DNA of 33,468 nucleotides from Larkinella punicea (lineage in GTDB: Bacteria > Bacteroidota > Bacteroidia > Cytophagales > Spirosomataceae). The notes below the pieces were generated by a model, which did not search any database, had not been told where the DNA came from, and saw nothing but the letters and a program-made list of their open reading frames with translations. This document shows, in pieces, positions 15,062 through 24,711 of this stretch (positions are counted from its first letter, which is position 1; each line of letters starts with the position of its first letter). Both the position numbers and the translations under genes were made by a program. Where the stretch lies: positions 1 through 33,468 of the forward strand of contig NZ_QOWE01000041.1 in assembly GCF_003334855.1 (NCBI RefSeq), given 5' to 3'.

Positions 15062-17308
15062 TTAGAACTGTTTTAAGTAGGTTATTTTGGCAATGCTTTG
15101 CTCATTGCGAACCGTATCGAACCGTTGCAAAGAGGTAGTATACTGTTGGCTACTGTTGCTGTTGTAGACCAGATACAAAAACGACAGCGGCTGAAATTCC
15201 CACGCAAAGCGGATGTTCCAGATGTCGCGGGTAGCCACCGAATTATGCTGAAAAAAGGAGGTAAGCTGTACCCGTGGGTTGAGCGACAGACGAATTTCGG
15301 GTGTAATTAAATGCGTAACCATTGATTCCTCGTTTTCGCCAACATCCCTGAAGCGATTGCGCTGATACGACACTTTTGCCGATACGTTGGGGAGCGGTGA
15401 AAAGCGAACTTCGCCCTGAAGCGTAGCGAGTCGTCCGTCGTAAAAAGAGCCGAATTCGGTTTGTGTTTTTACGGAAAAGGCTCTTGATAAATCCGAATCG
15501 TACGAGAACCGATACCGGGTGTAGTAATACTTACCGGTCGGGATGTTGATCCCTACGATCGGAAAAGCCTGGTCTACCACCTGCCAGGTTGGAATCACGT
15601 TGCCCGTAAACCGATTTCCCCGGTTGGCAATAATCCAGATTGGAAACAGCGTGAGTTCGGCCTGCTGAAATTTGCCGTCCGACGCCCGGTGGTACGCATC
15701 GAAGTAAAATCCGGGGTCCATTTGCCGCATGAACTTCGGTTTCCAGCGTGGCCGGGTGATCCGATAAACACCCGTGTTGTTGTTGATGAGATTAGACCCG
15801 TAGACAAAACCCATCCGGGGATTGTAGTCTTTGGTAATAATGGATTGGATTAGAAATGCGTACCAGTTATTGTTCGAGAAAATGAATTTGCTCAGGGCCG
15901 TAAAACCGTCTCCGCCTGCTGTGGACGTTTGCGATTTGGTCACCATAAAATTCCAGCTAAAGGGGTCTTTGATCCGCACAAACCCGTCCACCGAAAATGT
16001 GGCATTGGTAACGGCCGGTTTTCCAAAAGCTGCTTCACTCGAATTGACGGTTACCATACCCCCAAACCGATTCTGTTTGCCGACATTCCGGCTGTAGCGC
16101 AACACGCCGAAGTGCGTCGTAGCCGTTTGCGTTTCGTCTGACTTACGCTGACGCACGAAAAGACCGGCAAAGTTCTGTTTTAGATTGCGGCTGACCAGCC
16201 TCAAACCGGCATCGAGCGGGATGGGCGTTCCCGCGTCGGAAAGGCCGATTTTTCGGCTGAAGAAAGGCTGGTTAAAGTCGTCGCCCAGATTGAAAAGTGT
16301 GGCGTTTTCCAGAAAAAACTGCCGCCGTTCGGGGAAAAGCACCGAAAACCGCGTTAAGTTCTGCACCTGTCGATCTACGTCGGCCTGGGCAAAGTCGGTG
16401 TTGATGGTCAAATCCAGAACGGTATGGGGCGTAATGGCCCACTTGATTTCCCCGCCAAGTTTGGGCGCGAAAACCTCGGCAGTTTGCCGACCATTCACGA
16501 AATTTCGTTTGTAATCGGTCAACAGGTAAGGCTGCATCCGCACATTGACCGACGGGGCTGGCGGTTCTATACCCTTCAATAGCCCGGCATAGGTCATGCG
16601 GTAGGCCGTAAAGGCGCGCGGAAACGGTGACCAGGAGGATTGTTCGCCCAACCGGCGGGTACGTCTGACAAACTGAATGCCCCAGTCCTGCTGTTTCGCG
16701 TTGGGATACCGCAGGGTGGCCCAAGGAATCTGCATTTCGGCCACCCAACCCGAATCGGTACGGGTGGTGCGCACTTTCCAGAATCCGTCCCACTCGCGGT
16801 CGAAGAAGGTATCGTCAAAGCATAACAAATCCCGTTGAGCGCCGTACGGATTGGTCTGAAAGGCAATGGCGTTGCGTTTGTCCAGAAAAGGGTCGATGCT
16901 GACGCCCACGAGGTCGTAGTTGAAGAAGTCGAAATCGCGGATCAGGTCGGGTACGCGCACGGCTTTTTTTCCCAACGAATCGGGGCAGAAGAAACCAAGA
17001 TAGAGATTGCGGCTGTTGTAGAGCACATACACTTCCGTATCGAAAGCCACTCGGCCCCCCTGATCGGGGAATTGCCGAAAGAACCCCGATGCTAGTTTTG
17101 CTATTTGCCAGGCCGGTTCATCGAGTCGGCCATTGATGAGCAAGTTTTCCGCTATTTTCAGCCCGGTTATTTCTTTGGGCGGGTTTTCGGGCTGAAAAAC
17201 CGTTCCGTCCTGCGCACAAGCAACGCCCCACAACAGCGCAGTGACGATCAGGGCATTGACGATACGTGTTACCCAATTACAAAACCTGCCCAATTTCTGC
17301 TTCGTCAT
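15062..17308 (-). CDS. DUF5916 outer-membrane protein with N-terminal CBM9-like domain
   Basis: A 748-aa exported protein: signal peptide (NALIVTALLWGVACAQ), then a CBM9-like beta-sandwich (about 50-230; LLINGRLDEPAWQIA, TEVYVLYNSRNLYLGFFC, WVAEMQIPWATLRYP), then a long region of alternating strands (about 255-748) predicted as an outer-membrane barrel, ending in an aromatic/charged strand with KITYLKQF. Function of DUF5916 proteins is not established. It sits inside an ABC-exporter operon, 32 nt after the ATPase and 41 nt before the second permease pair, so it may be an outer-membrane partner or may be co-regulated only. Confidence 0.85.
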   Translation of the reverse strand: MTKQKLGRFCNWVTRIVNALIVTALLWGVACAQDGTVFQPENPPKEITGLKIAENLLINGRLDEPAWQIAKLASGFFRQFPDQGGRVAFDTEVYVLYNSRNLYLGFFCPDSLGKKAVRVPDLIRDFDFFNYDLVGVSIDPFLDKRNAIAFQTNPYGAQRDLLCFDDTFFDREWDGFWKVRTTRTDSGWVAEMQIPWATLRYPNAKQQDWGIQFVRRTRRLGEQSSWSPFPRAFTAYRMTYAGLLKGIEPPAPSVNVRMQPYLLTDYKRNFVNGRQTAEVFAPKLGGEIKWAITPHTVLDLTINTDFAQADVDRQVQNLTRFSVLFPERRQFFLENATLFNLGDDFNQPFFSRKIGLSDAGTPIPLDAGLRLVSRNLKQNFAGLFVRQRKSDETQTATTHFGVLRYSRNVGKQNRFGGMVTVNSSEAAFGKPAVTNATFSVDGFVRIKDPFSWNFMVTKSQTSTAGGDGFTALSKFIFSNNNWYAFLIQSIITKDYNPRMGFVYGSNLINNNTGVYRITRPRWKPKFMRQMDPGFYFDAYHRASDGKFQQAELTLFPIWIIANRGNRFTGNVIPTWQVVDQAFPIVGINIPTGKYYYTRYRFSYDSDLSRAFSVKTQTEFGSFYDGRLATLQGEVRFSPLPNVSAKVSYQRNRFRDVGENEESMVTHLITPEIRLSLNPRVQLTSFFQHNSVATRDIWNIRFAWEFQPLSFLYLVYNSNSSQQYTTSLQRFDTVRNEQSIAKITYLKQF

Positions 17309-17340
17309 TGACTTCAGTAATCTGTACGTTTTTTTCTCGC

Positions 17341-18042
17341 CTACACCGTTTGCAGATAAATGGCTTCCAGCTCGTTAGCCGTCAGGTCACTGGCCGATAG
17401 TGATTCCACGAGGTGGCCCGCCCGCATGATGCCGATGCGCGTACCCACTTCGCGCGCCCGGAAAATGTCGTGCGTAGCCATCAGAATGGCCGTGCCGGAT
17501 TGTGCCAGGCCGGTTAAGATTTCCGAAAACTCGTTGCTGGCTTTGGGGTCCAGACCACTCGTGGGTTCGTCGAGCAGAAGCGCTTTGGCCTGTTTGGCCA
17601 GGGCAATGGCAATGCCCACTTTCTGGCGCATGCCTTTTGAGTAGGTTCCCACTCGTTTGCCGTGGGCCTCGGTTTGTAGCCCGGCGCGGCTCAGCAAGCT
17701 GTGCAGTTCGTCGGGCGTGTGGCGAAAGCCAGCCAGTTGGGCAAAAAAATCCAGGTTTTCCAACCCCGTCAGGTTCGGATAGAGCATGACCGTTTCGGGC
17801 AGGTAAGCCAGAAATTTCTTGGTCTCCTGCGGGTACTCAGCCACGTTGAGTCCGTTGATCAGGGCCTGCCCCGACGTGGGTGGCAGAAAGCCCAGAAACA
17901 GGTTGATGGTGGTGGTTTTGCCCGCGCCGTTCTGGCCCAGCAAACAATAGATTTCACCCGGCTGAACCGTCAGATTCAGGGCGTCGAGGGAAGGGGGCTG
18001 GCCCGGAACATACTGCTTGGTTAACTCGATGGCTTGTAACAT
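17341..18042 (-). CDS. ABC transporter ATP-binding protein
   Basis: A 233-aa ATPase powering the DUF3526 permeases, at the inner face of the cytoplasmic membrane. Walker A is GQNGAGKT (36-43), the signature is YSKGMRQ (134-140, in place of the usual LSGGQ), Walker B is LLLDEP (155-160) with D-loop SGLD, and the H-loop is His191. ATG at 18042 is preferred; a longer frame from 18093 would overlap the permease. It is the only ATPase in an operon with four permeases. The similarity to NosF/CcmA-like ATPases is general, so the exported substrate cannot be read from it. Confidence 0.93.
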   Translation of the reverse strand: MLQAIELTKQYVPGQPPSLDALNLTVQPGEIYCLLGQNGAGKTTTINLFLGFLPPTSGQALINGLNVAEYPQETKKFLAYLPETVMLYPNLTGLENLDFFAQLAGFRHTPDELHSLLSRAGLQTEAHGKRVGTYSKGMRQKVGIAIALAKQAKALLLDEPTSGLDPKASNEFSEILTGLAQSGTAILMATHDIFRAREVGTRIGIMRAGHLVESLSASDLTANELEAIYLQTV

Positions 18043-18056
18043 ACGACGTTTGACGT

Positions 18057-19424
18057 TTACAGGTGATAGATCGTTTGGCGGAACCGGAACCAACCCAGCC
18101 CCGCAAATAGCGCGATGAACAATACGAATGTCCCCAGAACCGACAGCGGATGAATTGGTGCCTCATCGGTGAAGGTGTCGACCTTGAAATCAGTCCACTT
18201 CTCGGCCAGAACCGGCGCATTCGTGAATATTTTGGGGTAAGAATACAGCCGCATTTTCTCGTGAAACTGGCTGGTGTAATCCATGAACCGAAGCTGATTG
18301 CCCAGCCCCGATCGGGCCAGTTCGCCCAGTTGCAACTGGGTGTGCAGGGTCGGCATGAATTGGGCAATGCTCCGGCTGGCCCTTTCGCGCTGTTCCAGCT
18401 TTTGCCGCAGTTCACCCGCCTGACCGGCCGATTCATCGTCGCCCAATTGCTGCATGGCGTAATACCACCGCCAGTCGGTGGGCATGTCGACGACGGGCAC
18501 TTGCCGGAATTGGGGGTAGTGGGCATAAAATTTCTCAAGCGTCGCGGTTTTATCCGTATCCCACTTCTCGTGGTAGCCTTTGCGCTGGGCCAGGGTAGTA
18601 GCCTGCGCTTCGGGCACGGGGTAGCGGGCAGTAATGTAGTTGTTGACTCCTGCCGGTAAAACAATGAGCAGCACCAGCCAGATACCCAACAGCAGGATGG
18701 CGTTGGTGCTGGAAGCGCGTTGCAAGGAAGCCACCCAAAAACAGACGCTGAACCAGAACAGGATATAGCCTACCGACGTACCCAGAAAAAGCCCCAACAC
18801 ACCATCCAACGGAATACCCAACACCGGTATGGCCAGTGCGACAATAAGCAGCATCACCGCCATCACCACCGCCAGCCGGAGTAAAAAAAGTTGACCGATA
18901 AACCCCAGCAGGTGCCGACTCTGAACGGCGACGATAGACCAGGTGCCGTTTTCTTTTTCGTCCGAGATAATTGAATACGTGAACGCAATGATCAGCAGGG
19001 GGAACAGATACACCAGCACGAAACTGAAATCGACATTGCCCAGCAGCAGGTTGGCGGGGTTGGTCAGATCGGCATCGTATTTCTGCCCTTCCAGCCCCCG
19101 AATCGTCACGCTCTGCACCGACGGGTTCACGTCTCGCTGCCCGATGGCCAGGGCCGTCAGGGGGCGGGTCTGATTGATGACCGAAAATTTAAGGTAGTAC
19201 AGCAACAGTCCCATATCGTCGTGGTGCAGGGCCGCCTGACGCGGAAAGTCGGTTTGCTGGAACTGAACAACGTCGGTAATGCCCTGCTGTTGCTGCTGGG
19301 CGAATTGTTTCCCCACAAACAGCGAGATGACGCCGATAGCCAGCAGAAAAAAAAGGCCGATTCGGATGCCCGCTCCGGCGTACCGGCCCGAACGAATAAA
19401 CTGGATGAATGCAAGCCGGATCAT
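18057..19424 (-). CDS. ABC transporter permease, DUF3526/ABC-2 type (pair 1, second)
   Basis: A 455-aa membrane protein. ATG at 19424 is chosen because it overlaps the previous stop as ATGA (19421-19424), showing translational coupling. It has an N-terminal helix (IGLFFLLAIGVISLFVG), an outside domain, hydrophobic segments about 150-290, a second outside domain and a last helix (VLGTFVLFIALFAGLGWF). DEKENGTWSIVAVQSRHLLGFIGQ is the coupling-type segment. It is similar to the 469-aa permease at 12173-13582. Partner of the permease just upstream. Confidence 0.87.
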   Translation of the reverse strand: MIRLAFIQFIRSGRYAGAGIRIGLFFLLAIGVISLFVGKQFAQQQQQGITDVVQFQQTDFPRQAALHHDDMGLLLYYLKFSVINQTRPLTALAIGQRDVNPSVQSVTIRGLEGQKYDADLTNPANLLLGNVDFSFVLVYLFPLLIIAFTYSIISDEKENGTWSIVAVQSRHLLGFIGQLFLLRLAVVMAVMLLIVALAIPVLGIPLDGVLGLFLGTSVGYILFWFSVCFWVASLQRASSTNAILLLGIWLVLLIVLPAGVNNYITARYPVPEAQATTLAQRKGYHEKWDTDKTATLEKFYAHYPQFRQVPVVDMPTDWRWYYAMQQLGDDESAGQAGELRQKLEQRERASRSIAQFMPTLHTQLQLGELARSGLGNQLRFMDYTSQFHEKMRLYSYPKIFTNAPVLAEKWTDFKVDTFTDEAPIHPLSVLGTFVLFIALFAGLGWFRFRQTIYHL

Positions 19425-20884
19425 AGAGCGGTTAAGGTTTTGGTTAATCGCCAGGCTACCACCCATAGCAGCCCCGACCAAAAAATAAAGGCCAGCAGGG
19501 AGATGGTTTCGTGCCGGAATACGCTCGCGACGCCCGGCGACTGATACGTAAAGTCGGGAATCTCCTGCCAGTGGTTTTTGCCGATTTGATGGGGCTTGTC
19601 GGTCGGTCCCGGCTTTTGGTTGCTGATCAGTTCAATTTGCAACTCGTTGAGCTTCTGAGCCATGTCGTAGCGGTATTGTTCGGCCTGTTGTTGAAAATCG
19701 ACGTAACTGGCAAAGTCCGTTCCCGACAGGGCCATCGACAGGTTGCGGATGGCCAGATAGGGATTCACGAACGCCAGCGTTTTCGAAAACCGGTTCTGCT
19801 GGTCGTAGATCGCCAGCAAACGCTGGAAATGGTCATTATAAAGCTGGGCACTAATTTTCTCGCCCTCGGCCATTACAAACCCGCTGTAATTGAACGGCAG
19901 CTTCTGCACCGAATCGACCCCGTAGGCGGTCAGAAGCGAATCTTTCAGTTCTTTATAATGCGGGTCGTTGGGGTTGTGGCTGTCGCCTTCTTTCAGCACA
20001 TCGGCCTGAATATCGGCCAGAAACTTCGCCTTCGACGGGGCCGGATACAGGTACGACCCCAGGGCCTGCGACGCTCGGGGCAATACCAGGGTCAGCATCA
20101 ACCAAAGACCAATTAGCGACACCAGGGCCGTTTTGGCCGTTCTACAACGGGCCGATACCAGCACGGCGATGACACAAAACAGGCTCAGGTACAGAAAATA
20201 AGACCCCAATAAAAGCAACAGCCGGAGGGTCTGATCGGCGTTGACCGCGCCCCCCTGCAAACCGAACCACAGCAAACCGAACCACAGCAAACCGGTGGCC
20301 AGCATGACCGGGCCGTACAGGATGAGCATAACGGCTATCAACCCCAGACTTTTGCCGACCAGAAGTTGTTGCCAACTGACGCCCTGACTCAGGAGCAGCT
20401 TCAGCGTACCGGTTTCGCGGTCGCTGGCCACCGTGCCGAAGCCCACAAAAAACAACAGGAGCGGTAGCAGCAATTGCAGCACCATGGACAGACTGATTTC
20501 GCCAAACCGCAGCAACCCCGTTGAAAAGCCCGCTTCTGAAAAGTTGACGCTGTTTTGCTTGTGGGCTTCCAGAAAAACGGTGTTACCCAGAAAGCTCTCC
20601 ATCCCGAAGTCGAACACACTCAGCGGGGCTTTGGGCCGGAAGGCAAAATGGCCGTAGTGCGCCATGCGGTGCGGGTGCTTATCGGGGTTGTTGAGCCACT
20701 CCTGCCGGGCCTGTTGCTGATACTGGCGGCCCATGGCATTCTGTTGCCGAAAGCTTACCCAACCCGTCACTGCCGCGTAGACCAGCAGGAAACCAATACC
20801 CATCAGTACGCCAAAAAAGGCCCGGTTTTTAAAAGCCGTTGCCCAAACCTGCCGGGCAATCAGTCGTTCTATTCGTAGCGCCAT
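19421..20884 (-). CDS. ABC transporter permease, DUF3526 type (pair 1, first)
   Basis: A 487-aa membrane protein; ATG at 20884 sits 3 nt after the receptor stop (GTG at 20887 is the alternative). It has an N-terminal helix (FFGVLMGIGFLLVYAAVTG), an outside domain with AHYGHFAFRPKAPLSVFDFG, hydrophobic segments about 150-300 and a C-terminal helix. The match to the permease at 13596-15020 is clear. An in-frame 15-bp tandem duplication (20261-20290) doubles LLWFG within a membrane segment, absent from the sister gene. Coupled to the next permease through ATGA. Confidence 0.88.
   Translation of the reverse strand: MALRIERLIARQVWATAFKNRAFFGVLMGIGFLLVYAAVTGWVSFRQQNAMGRQYQQQARQEWLNNPDKHPHRMAHYGHFAFRPKAPLSVFDFGMESFLGNTVFLEAHKQNSVNFSEAGFSTGLLRFGEISLSMVLQLLLPLLLFFVGFGTVASDRETGTLKLLLSQGVSWQQLLVGKSLGLIAVMLILYGPVMLATGLLWFGLLWFGLQGGAVNADQTLRLLLLLGSYFLYLSLFCVIAVLVSARCRTAKTALVSLIGLWLMLTLVLPRASQALGSYLYPAPSKAKFLADIQADVLKEGDSHNPNDPHYKELKDSLLTAYGVDSVQKLPFNYSGFVMAEGEKISAQLYNDHFQRLLAIYDQQNRFSKTLAFVNPYLAIRNLSMALSGTDFASYVDFQQQAEQYRYDMAQKLNELQIELISNQKPGPTDKPHQIGKNHWQEIPDFTYQSPGVASVFRHETISLLAFIFWSGLLWVVAWRLTKTLTAL
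20261..20290. repeat. 15-bp perfect tandem duplication in a permease gene
   Basis: The unit ACCGAACCACAGCAA occurs at 20261-20275 and 20276-20290. It keeps frame and repeats LLWFG in the membrane segment of the first permease, most likely by replication slippage. Confidence 0.8.
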
Positions 20885-20887
20885 CAC

Positions 20888-23356
20888 TTAAAATCGGTAG
20901 GTCAGCGTCAGCATCGTATTGCGCGGGGCACCGGGGAACAACCGGAGATAGTTCTGCGCACCGACCCAATACGTTTTGTTGGTTAGGTTATTGACATTCA
21001 GAGCGATCTGTACATTGCTTTTGGCGGGCTTGTAGTACAGGGCCATATCGAAGAGCGTGTAGGCGGGCACCTCAAAGGCGCGGGAGAACCAGGGAATCTT
21101 GCTGTCGCTATATTGTATACCCAACCCGATCCCCAAATCACTGAGCGCGGAGTTGGCCCCGAAATTATACCGTGTCCAGAGGTTACCGCTATGGCGGGGC
21201 GTGTTCTGCTTGCGCGCACCCACCAGACTGACCTCGTTGTCGCTGACAATGATCGCATCGATGTAGCTGTACGACACATTGATTTGCCAGTTGGGCAACA
21301 GATAACCGGCCAGATCCATCTCGAAACCCCGGCTGCGCTCGGCCCCGCGGGTCACCAGCGAGTCGGGGAAAGCGGGCAGGTTGGCGTTGAGCAGCAGATT
21401 GCGCTGGTTGATCTCGTAGAGAGTCGCATTCAGGCTGATGCGCCCGCCGAAGAGCTGGGCTTTGGCGCCGATCTCTTTTAAGTCACTCCGCAGGGGCTCG
21501 AACAGGTTGGCCGATTTGGCCGTGTTGTAAAAACCGCCCGTGTTGGGCAGGAGCGTTACCGTATTCGACTGTCCCTGAAAGCCTTCCAGGTACGTGCCGT
21601 AGAGGTTCAGGTTGGGCGTGAGCGAATAGGTCAGGCCCAGGCGGGGCAGCAGGGCGGTTTTGGTAAACGACGATTCGCCGGGTGCCTGGTAATTGGTGAT
21701 ATCCTGAAACGACTCGTAGCGAAGCCCCAACAACAGCCGGATCTTGTTCCAGCGGAATTGCTCCTGGGCGTAGACGGCGTGGGTGGTGGTGAGCGCGGCC
21801 GGGAGTGGTGTCCGGGAATTCAGCACATAATCATCCACATTCCGAATGGTATAGCTGGGGTTATTCAGATCGAAGTAGTTCACGTTGGGGCGCGGCAACG
21901 TGACGCCACCAGTAGTAATGGTCTGGTAATTAGCCGCGTTGGCCAGTACGAACGATCCCGCTACGGAGCCATCTTTGAGCAAAAAACCCCGGGCCGCATT
22001 CTGTCCCCCGCCTTTCATTTTTTGCCAGTCGGAGAGGTCGTAGCCCACCAGCAGATCGTGGGTCGCCGGGCCCGTATTGAAGTTAAAATTGAAGTAGGCA
22101 TTCAAATTGTCGATGTTCCAGAACTGCTTGCGTTGCACAAACTGCATGGTGGCCAGCGAGGTAACCGGCTTATTGGTCAGGTCAACGGCAAAGGCGTTGG
22201 TGGTGCGGTGTTCCTGCAAATCTTCTTCCCAGGTCTGTTTCATGTACGACACGTTGACGCTGATGCGGTCGTTGAATTTGTGAGCCAGATTCCCGGTGAT
22301 GATCAGCTCTTTCGAAGCGAAAAAGTCGTTGCTCGCCCCCAGATTCAGGCTGATGGGTGTACTGTTTAGGTTCGTAGCACCCGCCACAGCCCCAAAAATG
22401 GGCTGCCCCCGGTCGAGGTTACCCGTCGACCGGCTCAGAATCAGCTCGGCGTTGAGGGCGGTTTTCTGATTGGGGATGTAGGAAAACGACGGCGAAAACA
22501 GCAGCGCGTTGTTGCGAACCAGATCGCGGTAACTGCGGGCTTCCTGATAGGCCCCGTTGACCCGGTACAACAGCGTTTTGCTTGCATTGAGGGGTCCCGT
22601 AAAGTCGAGCGTACCGCGCAGGGTGCTGAAGCTGCCTGCACTCAGGCTCACCTCTTTGCGGTCGACGGCCAGCGGTTTTTTAGTTACCAGATTGATGCTG
22701 CCGCCGGGATCGGCCGACGAAAACGCGGCACTGGCCGGGCCTTTGAGCACCTCCACCCGTTCGATGTTGGTGGTCAGCGGCTGGAGAAAATAATACTGCC
22801 GGGTGCGCATCCCATTAATAATCTGCCCTTCTTCATTCTGGCTGATGCCCCGAATGGCATACTGATTGTAAAAACTCGACGGCGTTACGCCACTCACAAT
22901 CTTGACGGCATCGGCCAGTTGAAAGGCCTGCCGGTCGGCCATCAACTCTTTCGTTACGGTGCCAATCGACTGGGGAATATCTTTGTTGAGCGCGGCAATT
23001 TTGGTGGCCGAAAACGAGTACTCACTGTTGTAGTCCCGGGCCACGCGCCCCACCACCTCGACGGTTTGCAGTTCGATGATTTCCGGCACCAGTTCGACCG
23101 TAAAAAACCGTTCTCGGGCCTTCACCGTCGTGGTTTTAAAGCCAACAAACGAGACCTGCAACGGACCTGATGCTGGTGCGTCGAGGGTGAATTGGCCCGT
23201 GCTGTCTGTGACCGCTCCTGTGTCGGTGCCGGGCGATCTCACGGTAGCCCCGGCAATGGGTTCGCCAGTTCGGGCATTGACTACGTTACCGGTAACCGTT
23301 TGGGCGTGTGCGTAGACGGAAACCAGCAGGGAAATCAGGGTAAAAATTGTCTTCAT
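20888..23356 (-). CDS. TonB-dependent siderophore-type receptor
   Basis: An 822-aa outer-membrane receptor. Signal peptide MKTIFTLISLLVSVYAHAQ; CarboxypepD_reg-like domain (about 20-105, VTGNVVNARTGEPIAGATV); plug (about 120-230) with DIPQSIGTVTKELMADRQAFQLADAVKIVSGV reduced here to the signature DIPQSI and LADAVKIVSGV; then IERVEVLKGPASAAFSSADPGG, the standard plug end; and a barrel ending NTMLTLTYRF. This plug pattern is that of the TonB-siderophore family (FhuA/FpvA type). The ABC permease genes follow with no gap. A 118-nt gap separates it from the upstream GTPase gene and shows no clear promoter, so both may be one transcript under the operators at 24712-24787. Ligand unknown; a metallophore is plausible. 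Confidence 0.92.
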   Translation of the reverse strand: MKTIFTLISLLVSVYAHAQTVTGNVVNARTGEPIAGATVRSPGTDTGAVTDSTGQFTLDAPASGPLQVSFVGFKTTTVKARERFFTVELVPEIIELQTVEVVGRVARDYNSEYSFSATKIAALNKDIPQSIGTVTKELMADRQAFQLADAVKIVSGVTPSSFYNQYAIRGISQNEEGQIINGMRTRQYYFLQPLTTNIERVEVLKGPASAAFSSADPGGSINLVTKKPLAVDRKEVSLSAGSFSTLRGTLDFTGPLNASKTLLYRVNGAYQEARSYRDLVRNNALLFSPSFSYIPNQKTALNAELILSRSTGNLDRGQPIFGAVAGATNLNSTPISLNLGASNDFFASKELIITGNLAHKFNDRISVNVSYMKQTWEEDLQEHRTTNAFAVDLTNKPVTSLATMQFVQRKQFWNIDNLNAYFNFNFNTGPATHDLLVGYDLSDWQKMKGGGQNAARGFLLKDGSVAGSFVLANAANYQTITTGGVTLPRPNVNYFDLNNPSYTIRNVDDYVLNSRTPLPAALTTTHAVYAQEQFRWNKIRLLLGLRYESFQDITNYQAPGESSFTKTALLPRLGLTYSLTPNLNLYGTYLEGFQGQSNTVTLLPNTGGFYNTAKSANLFEPLRSDLKEIGAKAQLFGGRISLNATLYEINQRNLLLNANLPAFPDSLVTRGAERSRGFEMDLAGYLLPNWQINVSYSYIDAIIVSDNEVSLVGARKQNTPRHSGNLWTRYNFGANSALSDLGIGLGIQYSDSKIPWFSRAFEVPAYTLFDMALYYKPAKSNVQIALNVNNLTNKTYWVGAQNYLRLFPGAPRNTMLTLTYRF

Positions 23357-23474
23357 CGGGTTGTATTCGCGATTTAAATGAGTTGGCTTTAATTTTTAGC
23401 AATTACCCTGTTCGCAACGATGATCGTGTCATAATCCCGTTTGACTTTCATCCCGTGTTCGATTAAAGTGGCCA

Positions 23475-24686
23475 TTATTCCCAGACTGGAAAAGGGTCTT
23501 TAAAGGCTCCCTTCTTTTCTAGGTGCTGTAGTTCGGGTTCAGTACAAAGACAGTCCTGTAATTCCGCCGTGATCTGCTCGGGTTTCAGATCCTGCCCGAT
23601 GATGACCAGTTCGTTTTGCCGGTCGCCGAAGCGTTTGTGCCAGCGCGATTCGATGCTCTTCTGATTTTCCAGAAAGGCACCGTACTGCGTCCGTTTGGCA
23701 AAGGGCATCGACGCCCACCAAACCCCGGCGTTCTCGGCTCGCAAACTGCCCCCAGCCTGGCTGAAATTCAGCGCATCGTCTGGCCGGGATGCCAGCCAGA
23801 ACAGGCCCTTGCTGCGGATGATACCCGCCGGAAAGTTTTCGCTCAGGTAAGCCCAGAACCGCACCGGGTGGAAGGGTCGGCGGTCGCGGAAGACAAACGA
23901 AGAAATGCCGTACTCTTCGGTTTCGGGGGTGTGAGCAATGCCGTTCTTGTGATTCTGAAGTTCCTGAATCCAGCCCGCCGACTGCGATGAGGCCTCAAAA
24001 TCGAACAGGCCGGTGTTGAGAATCTGAGCCGAATCTACCCGGGAGAACTCCGATTCCAGCAGCCGGGCTTTGGGGTTCAGCTTTTGCAGAATGGCTTTTA
24101 GTTCGCCCACCTGGTACCGGCTGAGCAGGTCCGTTTTGTTGAGAATAATGACATTGGCAAACTCGATTTGCTCCGTTAGCAGGTTCACAATGGTGCGGGT
24201 ATCGGACGGGTCGTCGTTTAGCTCGCGCTGATAGACATTATCGACCGACCCGAAATCACGGCCAAAGTTGAAGGCATCGACCACCGTCACCAAGGTATCT
24301 AAACGCGAAAAGCGGGACAGGTCGATGCCTTTTTCTTCATCCACAAAGCTGAACGTCTGGGCCACCGGCAGGGGCTCCGAAATACCGGACGATTCGATCA
24401 GCAGGTAATCAAAGCGGTTTTCGCGGGCCAGCTTTTCCACTTCCAGCATCAGATCTTCCCGCAGCGTACAGCAGATGCAGCCATTGGACATTTCAACCAG
24501 TTTCTCCTCTGTTCGGGACAAGGTATTCTGGTCTTTGACGAGCTGAGCATCCACGTTGACCTCACTCATATCATTGACGATGACGGCCACTTTAAGCCCG
24601 GCTTTATTGTGCAGGACATGGTTGAGCAGGGTGGTTTTACCGGCTCCCAGAAAGCCGCTGAGTACCGTTACGGGCAGTTTTTTCAT
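23475..24686 (-). CDS. CobW-family metal GTPase, ZagA/YciC-like
   Basis: A 403-aa cytoplasmic GTPase of COG0523. P-loop GFLGAGKTT (11-19), metal-site CICC (Cys70, Cys72, Cys73) in VEMSNGCICCTLREDL, an LNKTDLL G4 motif (about 182-188) and a CobW C-terminal domain (about 265-385, HPVRFWAYLSENFPAG, GLFWLAS, IIGQDLK). The whole length follows Bacillus subtilis ZagA/YciC, a Zur-controlled GTPase that delivers zinc to enzymes in starvation. Two TGCAAC-N3-GTTGCA palindromes lie upstream. It probably leads the receptor/ABC operon. Nucleotide and metal binding are firm by motif; the zinc role is inferred by similarity and regulation. Confidence 0.92.
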   Translation of the reverse strand: MKKLPVTVLSGFLGAGKTTLLNHVLHNKAGLKVAVIVNDMSEVNVDAQLVKDQNTLSRTEEKLVEMSNGCICCTLREDLMLEVEKLARENRFDYLLIESSGISEPLPVAQTFSFVDEEKGIDLSRFSRLDTLVTVVDAFNFGRDFGSVDNVYQRELNDDPSDTRTIVNLLTEQIEFANVIILNKTDLLSRYQVGELKAILQKLNPKARLLESEFSRVDSAQILNTGLFDFEASSQSAGWIQELQNHKNGIAHTPETEEYGISSFVFRDRRPFHPVRFWAYLSENFPAGIIRSKGLFWLASRPDDALNFSQAGGSLRAENAGVWWASMPFAKRTQYGAFLENQKSIESRWHKRFGDRQNELVIIGQDLKPEQITAELQDCLCTEPELQHLEKKGAFKDPFPVWE

Positions 24687-24711
24687 TTGCGTACAAGTTA
24701 TCAGTTATAAA

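Noticed and set aside
23357-23474. A Zur palindrome before the siderophore-type receptor
   Set aside because: The best sequence, around 23409-23420 (TGTTCGCAACG), lacks the second half-site; no promoter consensus is seen either.
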